A stretch of 18,708 nt of DNA, from the NCBI GenBank assembly GCA_023554435.1, contig JAMJQV010000073.1:1-18708 (forward strand), read 5' to 3'. This document shows positions 13,481-18,708 of the stretch, piece after piece. A program made the position numbers and the translations under genes. Position 1 is the first letter of the stretch; each line of letters begins with the position of its first letter. The notes beneath the pieces are model-generated. The model did no database searches, was not told the origin of the DNA, and was given only the letters and a program-made list of their open reading frames with translations. Source of the stretch: Gemmatimonadota bacterium (GTDB lineage: Bacteria > Gemmatimonadota > Gemmatimonadetes > Palauibacterales > Palauibacteraceae).

Positions 13481-15217
13481 ATGGGATTCTTCCAGTGGCT
13501 GTCTGACTTCGGCAACCGGTACATCGTGGAGATGGGCGTCACCGTGGGTGGGGAGACCATCCCCTACATGGTGATCCTCCTCCTCGGTACGGGCGTCTTT
13601 CTCACCTTGCGCCTGGGGTTCATCCAGGTCCGACGGCTGGGTCACGGGTTCAAGGTCACGTCCGGGGCCTATGACGACCCCGACGAGCCCGGCGACGTCT
13701 CTCACTTCCAGGCTCTCACCACGGCGCTGTCGGCCACGGTCGGGATCGGGAACATCGCCGGCGTGGCGATCGCCATCCACTGGGGCGGTCCTGGGGCGTT
13801 GTTCTGGATGTGGGTGACGGCGGCGCTCGGGATGGCCACCAAGTTCACCGAAGTCACGCTGGCGCAGAAATATCGGGTGGTCGAAGAGACACATGGGCAT
13901 GCCTGGGAAGGCACGGTCTCCGGCGGACCGATGTACTACATCGAGAAGGGGCTCGGGCCCAGGTGGAAGTGGATGGCCGTGGCCTTCGCCATTCTGCTTG
14001 GCCTCACCGCCTTCCTGACCGGAAACGCGATCCAGGCCAACACGGTAGCCGATACGATGCGCACCACGTTCGGCGTGCCCGTCTGGGCCACTGGCTTGAT
14101 CACCTCGGCCGTCGTCGCCGCCGTGATCCTGGGCGGGATCACTCGAATCGGTAAGGTCACGGCGATCCTCGCCCCCGCAATGGCAGCCCTCTACGTGTTC
14201 GGCGCGCTCGCGATCATCGTGTTCAATCTGGGTGCCGTGGTACCGGCGTTCGAGCTGATCTTCCGGGAGGCCTTCAACCCGACGGCTGGAGTGGCGGGCA
14301 CCGGGGTCGGCGCCTTCCTCATGACCATGATGTGGGGCGTGCGGCGCGGCCTGTTCTCGAACGAGGCGGGCCAGGGATCGGCGCCGATTGCGCACGCTGC
14401 CGCCAAGACGGACGAGCCGGTGTCCGAGGGCGTGGTGGCTCTGCTCGAGCCGTTCATCGACACGCTCGTCATCTGCACCATGACCGGCCTCGTGATCCTC
14501 ACGACGGGCGTGTGGAACGAGCGCCTTCCGACGCCGATCGTTCTCAGTGGGGGGGACCTGACGTGGGTAAGCGTGGATGCCGAGGGCGCGCGCGCGGCCG
14601 TCGAAGCTCCCGCGGAGCTCGTGATCGCCGACGGGCGGCACATGACCACCGTAGACGTTCCTCTTCTCGCGTGGCACGACGTACACGTCGAGGAGCTGTT
14701 CACCGATGCGGACATGACGACCCGATTCTCGGGAACGATTCAGCCGGCCGAGGCCTCTGCGCTGGCGAGCGATGGCACGACCTACACGACGCTGTACGGC
14801 CTGGCCTACGAGAGCGGGGCGCCACTGACACAGGCAGGCTTTAGGGTCGGGCTCTCGCCACTCGGAAGCTGGGGTGGGACGATCGTGGTGCTCGCGGTGC
14901 TCCTGTTCGCTCTCTCCACCGCTATCGCATGGAGCTACTACGGGGACCGGTGCGCCAACTACCTGTTCGGGTCGGCGGCGGTGCTTCCATACAAGATGGC
15001 ATTCGTGACGATGCACTTCGTCGGGGCGGTGTTGCCCCTCGCGGTGATCTGGAACCTGGGCGACCTGTTCCTGGCCGTGGTCATCGTACCCAACCTGATC
15101 GCTCTCGTGCTTCTCTCGCCGCAGGTGCTGGCCGAGACGCGCGGCTACTTCGAGCGGAAGCCGTGGCGGGAGAACGAGCTGAAGCGCCAGCAGCTGAAGA
15201 GGGAAGGGAAGCTCTAG
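13481..15217 (+). CDS. AGCS-family sodium:alanine/glycine symporter with enlarged extracytoplasmic loop
   Basis: A sodium-coupled small amino-acid importer of the AGCS family; about 11 helices, 578 residues. Recognition segments are ALSATVGIGNIAGVAIAI, GPGALFWMWVTAALGMATKF, SGGPMYYIEKGLG, RRGLFSNEAGQGSAPIAHAA and STAIAWSYYGDRCANYLFG. The last two are typical of the Na+/substrate-binding core. Typical members have about 450-490 residues. Here about 108 residues separate VWNERLPTP (about 344) from GLSPLGSWGG (about 457), where most members have a loop of a few tens of residues. This loop is hydrophilic and beta-rich. ATG 13481 has GGGGAG (13472-13477) only 3 bases upstream, a rather short spacing. 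It is transcribed apart from the lipoprotein gene, given the hairpin between them, and ends before a strong terminator. Confidence 0.93.
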   Translation: MGFFQWLSDFGNRYIVEMGVTVGGETIPYMVILLLGTGVFLTLRLGFIQVRRLGHGFKVTSGAYDDPDEPGDVSHFQALTTALSATVGIGNIAGVAIAIHWGGPGALFWMWVTAALGMATKFTEVTLAQKYRVVEETHGHAWEGTVSGGPMYYIEKGLGPRWKWMAVAFAILLGLTAFLTGNAIQANTVADTMRTTFGVPVWATGLITSAVVAAVILGGITRIGKVTAILAPAMAALYVFGALAIIVFNLGAVVPAFELIFREAFNPTAGVAGTGVGAFLMTMMWGVRRGLFSNEAGQGSAPIAHAAAKTDEPVSEGVVALLEPFIDTLVICTMTGLVILTTGVWNERLPTPIVLSGGDLTWVSVDAEGARAAVEAPAELVIADGRHMTTVDVPLLAWHDVHVEELFTDADMTTRFSGTIQPAEASALASDGTTYTTLYGLAYESGAPLTQAGFRVGLSPLGSWGGTIVVLAVLLFALSTAIAWSYYGDRCANYLFGSAAVLPYKMAFVTMHFVGAVLPLAVIWNLGDLFLAVVIVPNLIALVLLSPQVLAETRGYFERKPWRENELKRQQLKREGKL

Positions 15218-15247
15218 AGCTGGTCCGCGGAGGATATTGCTGATGTG

Positions 15248-15275
15248 CGAAGCCCCTCCGGCGGGAGGGGCTTCG
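15248..15275 (+). terminator. Rho-independent-like terminator after the AGCS symporter
   Basis: CGAAGCCCCTCC (15248-15259) and GGAGGGGCTTCG (15264-15275) form a perfect 12-bp stem around GGCG, about 30 bp after the symporter stop. Only TT follows directly on the plus strand, with a further ATTTCT a few bases on. The stem is symmetrical, so it could also stop transcripts arriving from the minus-strand genes on the right. Confidence 0.75.
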
Positions 15276-15285
15276 TTGCGAATTT

Positions 15286-15375
15286 CTAAGGGAAGATCCC
15301 CATCTCCTCGTAGCACACCACGATCTTGTCGATCGAGTTGACGAACGCGGCGGTTCGCCAGATCAACGTCCCATG
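15286..15375 (-). pseudogene. Orphan C-terminal tail resembling glutamate dehydrogenase
   Basis: Read on the minus strand, this frame ends WRTAAFVNSIDKIVVCYEEM followed by GIFP and a TAG stop (15286-15288). The pattern RTAA-(F/Y)-V-x-(A/S)-I-(D/E)-(K/R)-x4-Y-x-x-x-G-I-(F/Y)-P is the extreme C-terminus of Glu/Leu/Phe/Val dehydrogenases. Upstream of about residue W the similarity stops, and the frame runs into the end of the coiled-coil gene, which uses another frame. Only about 26 residues of a protein normally over 400 long remain. The terminator at 15248-15275 lies immediately downstream, as expected for a former gene end. It is probably a remnant left by a deletion or by insertion of the neighbouring gene. 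No start or ribosome binding site is seen. Confidence 0.6.
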
Positions 15376-15403
15376 TACACCAACGGAGTCGTCCGAAGGG
15401 GGG

Positions 15404-18400
15404 TCAGGGCACCGGGCAGCCTGAAACCTCGTAGGAGAGTTCGACGCGCTGCATGTCTCGAGTCAGGTCCTCGTGGCGCTGCGTTCGCTCCGCATCGAGC
15501 ACGGCATCAGCGCGCGAGACGCCGCCCACGACGTACGCGACCCACCTCGAGTCGACCTCGACGTAGGCTGCCTTCAGGTCGTCGCATCCCTTGGCCCCGG
15601 TTTCGAATGCTTCAGCCAGGCTTCGGAAGAAGACCATGGCGCCATCCGCCGAATCGGCGAGGGCATCGAGATCCAGGAGTCGCGGATCGACTCCGGCGGG
15701 GACCACTTCCGGCTCTTCCACTCCAGGAACGGCAGCCTCGAAGTCCGGCGCGAGGACTACGGGGAGTGTCCCCTCAGACTCGAGGACCGCGCCAGTAGTC
15801 ATCGAGTCTACCCGGCTCTCGTCGGCGGGCCTGGCCTCGGCCGGCTGGGCGACGGGGACGGTCCTGACTGCCGCAGCGGGTATGCGGGAAGCTCCATCGG
15901 GCACGCGGAAGATCCGATCTGCGCCGAACACGGCGAGCGCCACAATTCCAATGCTCGCCGCCACATTGCCAACCTGCCGGGCGCGGCTCATCCGCTCTGC
16001 GCGCCTGCGCTGCCTGGCGGCCTCGAGCTCGTCTTCCTTCTCCGCGCGACGGGCTTCCTCTTCTCGCTCGGCCGCCTCGGCCGCCGTCTGAAGGTCTGCC
16101 TCCGCTACTTCGCGCCGGGCGCGCTGCACCGATGCCTGCATCGCCGCTTCCTCGGCCTTCTGCCTGGCTGCGGATTCCACCGCGCGCTGGAGCTCTGCGT
16201 CCTTGCGCCGCTCCATCTCCTGAGCCGTGGTCTGCCGGATGGCTGCCAGTTCTGCGCCGCGTCGTGCCACGGCCTCCTCGAGCGCCTTGCGCTCCATGCG
16301 CAGACGGGCGACCTCCTGACGCGCGACCTCGGCTACCTCCTTGGCCTTGCCTGCCATGCGCGCGGCTTCCTGTTCGGCAGCCTGCCTGGCTGTCTCCAAC
16401 TCGGCGACACGCGCGGCCGCTTCGGCTTCGGCCTTCTGCCGCCGGTCAGACTCCAGCCGGGCTGAGCGCCAGGCGTCCTCGGCTTCCGTGGCGAGTACCG
16501 TGGCCCGCTCCTCGGCAGCCTCCCTGGCCTTCTCGAGGTCCGCGGCCTCGCGGGCAATGCGCTCCTCGGTCTCTCGAAGGGCCGCCTCGTCCCGCTCGGT
16601 CTTGAGGGCGGCATCCTCCTGGATGGCCTCCTTGGCCGCGCGCTTCTCCGAAGCTTTCTGGAGCGCCTCTTCGGCAGCCTTACGCGCAGCCTCGAGCTGC
16701 AGCGACTTCTGTGCGGATTCCCTCTCCGCCGCCTCCCTGCGCTCCGCCTCGACACGGGCCGCTTCGACTGCCGTGGCGGCCTCTTTGGCCATCTTCTCGG
16801 CCTCGGCCACGGCGGCCAGCCTGGCGGCCTCCATCTCGGCGGCACGTCCGGCAGCCTTGATCTCGGCATCCAGGCGAGCGGCCTCCTCGGCCCGTCGCCG
16901 CTCGGCTTCTCGCTCGGCTGCTTCCAGAGCGGCTTCGGCCGCTGCGTTGTGACGCGCACCTTCGGCCGCTGCCGTTTCGCGCGCGGCTTCCAGCTCGGCC
17001 GCGATTCGCTCCGCCTCTTCCTCAGCTACACGACGCGCCTCGGCCTCCGCTTCGCGTCGTTCCGCTTCTTCTTCCGCCAGCTGCCTGGCCGCCTCGACCT
17101 CTGCGGCGCGTCGCTCCGCTTCTTCTTCCGCCGCCTTGCGTGCGGTCTCGAGGTCGTCCGCTTTTTGCCTGGCCGCGGCCTCGGCTTCTCGGCGGCGAGC
17201 CTCCTCGGACCGATGGCGGTTCGCTTCCTCCTCGGTAACCTGCCTCGCTGCCTCGGCTTCACTCGCACGGCGCGCCGACTCCTCGGCAGCACGGCGTGCT
17301 CCCTCTACTTCGGCGGCACGACGGGCGGCTTCCTGCTCGGCGGCCTGGCGCGCCTCCGCGACCTCCTGTCGCATGGCCTCGAGCTCGGCAGTCCGAAGGG
17401 CGGCTTCGTCCTCCGCTTCCTTGCGAGCTGCCTCCGCCTCGGAGGCCCAGCGAGCGGCCTCGGATTCGGCTGCCTTCCGAGCGGCTTCGAGTTCGGTTAC
17501 TCGCCGAACGGCTTCGGATATGGCGGCTTCGTGCGCCTCGGCCTCCGTCTGCCGGCGCAGGGCCTCACGCTCCGCAGCCTCTCTCGCCGCGTCGGCTTCT
17601 GCCGCGCGCCTGGCAGCCTCCATCTCGGCAACCCGGATCGCCTCCGCGGCCTCCGCGGCCTGCCTGCCGGCTTCCTCTTCCGCCGCCTTCCGCGCCGCCT
17701 CGAGCTCAGCAGTCCGCCGGGCCGATTCCTCTTCGGCGGCCCTTCTCGCTTCTTCGGCGGCCGCGAGTGTGGCCTCCAGCTCGGCCGCCTGCCGCTTCGC
17801 TTCCTCCTCGGCCGCATGGCGGGCGGAGTCGAGCTCAGCGGCGCGTCTCGAGGCCTCCTCTTCCGCTTCCCTGCGGGCGGCTTCAGCCGCTTCCAGCGTG
17901 GCCTGCAACTCCGCGGCCTGCGACTCTGCCTCCTCCTGCGCCTGGCGGCGAGCCGCTTCGAGCTCGGCGGCCTGGATCTCGGCTTCCTTCTCGGCGGCGC
18001 GGCGGGCGGCTTCGAGCTCGGACGCTCGCCTGTTCGCCTCCTCTTCGGCAGCCCGACGGGCGGCCTCCGCCGCCTCGAGGGTGGCCTGGAGTTCACCGGC
18101 CTGCATCTCCGCCTCTTCCTGCGCCCGCTGGCGAGCGGCCTCCAGTTCAGAGGCACGGCGCGCGGCCTGGGCCTCCGCGTTCTGCCGGTTCGCCTCGGCG
18201 GCCTCGAGTGTGGCCCTGACTTCCGCCGCCTGCCTCGCCGCCAGCTCCTCGGCTTCCCGGCGTGCCGCTTCCAATTCGGCGGCGCGTCGACCGGCCTCCT
18301 CTTCGGCCGCCTTCCTGGCCTCCTGGGCCGCGGCGAGCGTGGCCTGCAGTTCCTGGGAATGACGCTCCGCTTCCGCTTCCACGGCCAGGCGAGCCTGCTC

Positions 18401-18708
18401 CAGTTCGGCGGCCCGACGGGCGGCCTCCTTCTCGGCCTGTTGCCGTGCGACCTCCGCCGTCGCGAGGGTCGACTCGAGTTGCGCGGCCTTCCGCTCCGCC
18501 TCTGCTTCCGCCTGTTGCCGGCCCTGCTGGGCTTCCTCGATCCTGCGGGCAGCTTCCTCTTCCGCCGCGATCCGTGCGGCCTCCTCGGATCGACGCAGTT
18601 CCGCCTCGAGATCGGCCGCCTTTCTGGCCGACTGGGCCTCTGCGGCTTGCCGGGCGGCTTCGGCTTCAGCCGCCTGCCGGGCCGCTTCCTGCTCGGCCAC
18701 CCGGCGTG
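15404..18708 (-). CDS. Very long Ala/Glu/Arg-rich helical protein with C-terminal membrane anchor (5' end outside window)
   Basis: Over 1,100 codons are visible and the frame is still open at the right edge. The GTG at 18700 lies inside the repeat pattern and is not a likely start. From the edge down to about 16000 the protein is almost continuous charged helix of the type AELEAARRAAEEEAARR, with few aromatics and no prolines in the core. A transmembrane segment follows basic residues near 15975-15910 (VGNVAASIGIVALAVFGADR). The last ~165 residues begin with a Pro/Ala-rich linker. They end in a small domain with two cysteines (GCDDLK and the terminal SGCPVP) that could form a disulfide. The positive-inside pattern puts the long helix in the cytoplasm and the tail outside. 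I do not recognise a family; tethering, spacing or envelope-organising roles are guesses. The gene ends 28 bp from the dehydrogenase remnant. Confidence 0.85.
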   Translation of the reverse strand, partial: RRVAEQEAARQAAEAEAARQAAEAQSARKAADLEAELRRSEEAARIAAEEEAARRIEEAQQGRQQAEAEAERKAAQLESTLATAEVARQQAEKEAARRAAELEQARLAVEAEAERHSQELQATLAAAQEARKAAEEEAGRRAAELEAARREAEELAARQAAEVRATLEAAEANRQNAEAQAARRASELEAARQRAQEEAEMQAGELQATLEAAEAARRAAEEEANRRASELEAARRAAEKEAEIQAAELEAARRQAQEEAESQAAELQATLEAAEAARREAEEEASRRAAELDSARHAAEEEAKRQAAELEATLAAAEEARRAAEEESARRTAELEAARKAAEEEAGRQAAEAAEAIRVAEMEAARRAAEADAAREAAEREALRRQTEAEAHEAAISEAVRRVTELEAARKAAESEAARWASEAEAARKEAEDEAALRTAELEAMRQEVAEARQAAEQEAARRAAEVEGARRAAEESARRASEAEAARQVTEEEANRHRSEEARRREAEAAARQKADDLETARKAAEEEAERRAAEVEAARQLAEEEAERREAEAEARRVAEEEAERIAAELEAARETAAAEGARHNAAAEAALEAAEREAERRRAEEAARLDAEIKAAGRAAEMEAARLAAVAEAEKMAKEAATAVEAARVEAERREAAERESAQKSLQLEAARKAAEEALQKASEKRAAKEAIQEDAALKTERDEAALRETEERIAREAADLEKAREAAEERATVLATEAEDAWRSARLESDRRQKAEAEAAARVAELETARQAAEQEAARMAGKAKEVAEVARQEVARLRMERKALEEAVARRGAELAAIRQTTAQEMERRKDAELQRAVESAARQKAEEAAMQASVQRARREVAEADLQTAAEAAEREEEARRAEKEDELEAARQRRRAERMSRARQVGNVAASIGIVALAVFGADRIFRVPDGASRIPAAAVRTVPVAQPAEARPADESRVDSMTTGAVLESEGTLPVVLAPDFEAAVPGVEEPEVVPAGVDPRLLDLDALADSADGAMVFFRSLAEAFETGAKGCDDLKAAYVEVDSRWVAYVVGGVSRADAVLDAERTQRHEDLTRDMQRVELSYEVSGCPVP
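17657..18022 (-). repeat. 18- and 25-residue repeat units in the helical protein (54 and 75 bp)
   Basis: Six consecutive units of 18, 18, 25, 18, 25 and 18 residues each begin with (A/S)EL and fill these 366 bases. Examples are AELEAARRQAQEEAESQA (18 residues) and the 25-residue type beginning AELQATLEAAEAARREAEEE. The longer unit equals the shorter plus one heptad. The same motif continues, less regularly, through most of the gene. Confidence 0.7.

Noticed and set aside
13148..15316. A 722-codon minus-strand open frame
   Set aside because: It is the shadow of the AGCS symporter and the end of the lipoprotein gene; both plus-strand genes have clear family motifs.
15473..18362. Several long plus-strand open frames (up to about 400 codons) opposite the helical gene
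   Set aside because: They are Ser/Ala/Arg- or Pro-rich mirror translations of the repetitive GCC/GAG codons, have no ribosome binding sites or recognisable domains, and arise because stop codons are rare on the complement of this composition.
17000..18700. Appearance of a direct-repeat array, as in CRISPR
   Set aside because: The repeats are degenerate, coding, in one open frame and lack unique spacers of constant length.

Overview
The window is a GC-rich chromosomal segment from a heterotrophic, respiring Gram-negative-type bacterium. Support for this comes from a lipoprotein signal, periplasmic cytochromes and a cbb3-type oxidase. The phylum cannot be fixed from the sequence alone. Gemmatimonadota is my best guess (moderate to low confidence), because the beta-rich N-terminal domain of the PKD lipoprotein and the one-heme CcoP resemble proteins I associate with that phylum. 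No rRNA, tRNA, insertion sequence or CRISPR array was found.

Left part (1-4906). Four genes lie on the minus strand: an almost complete YbiT-type ABC-F ribosome-associated ATPase running off the left edge, a small Cys-rich membrane protein, a YgjV-like/GNAT-like membrane protein, and further right a secreted histidine phosphatase preceded by a DsbD_2 (TauE/SafE-type) membrane protein with a Met/His-rich tail. One unrecognised plus-strand gene, possibly SRPBCC-like, sits between them and overlaps the end of the phosphatase gene.

Centre (4962-11927). A complete, tightly packed cbb3 cytochrome oxidase operon runs ccoN-ccoO-ccoQ-ccoP-ccoG-(short fixH/ccoH)-ccoI-ccoS. Structural subunits come first, followed by copper reduction (CcoG), copper export for CuB assembly (CcoI) and small assembly factors (FixH-like, CcoS). 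The divergent DsbD_2 gene probably belongs to the same copper and assembly pathway. The intergenic region between it and ccoN carries a 19-bp dyad placed inside a plausible sigma70-type promoter. CcoP has one heme site instead of the usual two, FixH is reduced to its membrane segment, and CcoI seems to lack any ATG, GTG or TTG start.

Right part (11928-18708). A lipoprotein with two tandem PKD domains and a C-terminal c-type heme site has its own candidate promoter and ends in a strong UUCG hairpin. It is followed by a sodium:alanine (AGCS) symporter with an enlarged extracytoplasmic loop and its own strong hairpin terminator. The last 3.3 kb is a very long minus-strand gene for an Ala/Glu/Arg-rich helical protein with a C-terminal membrane anchor and an exported tail; its 5' end lies outside the window. 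Between its stop and the symporter terminator is a short orphan reading frame that looks like the last ~26 residues of a glutamate dehydrogenase.
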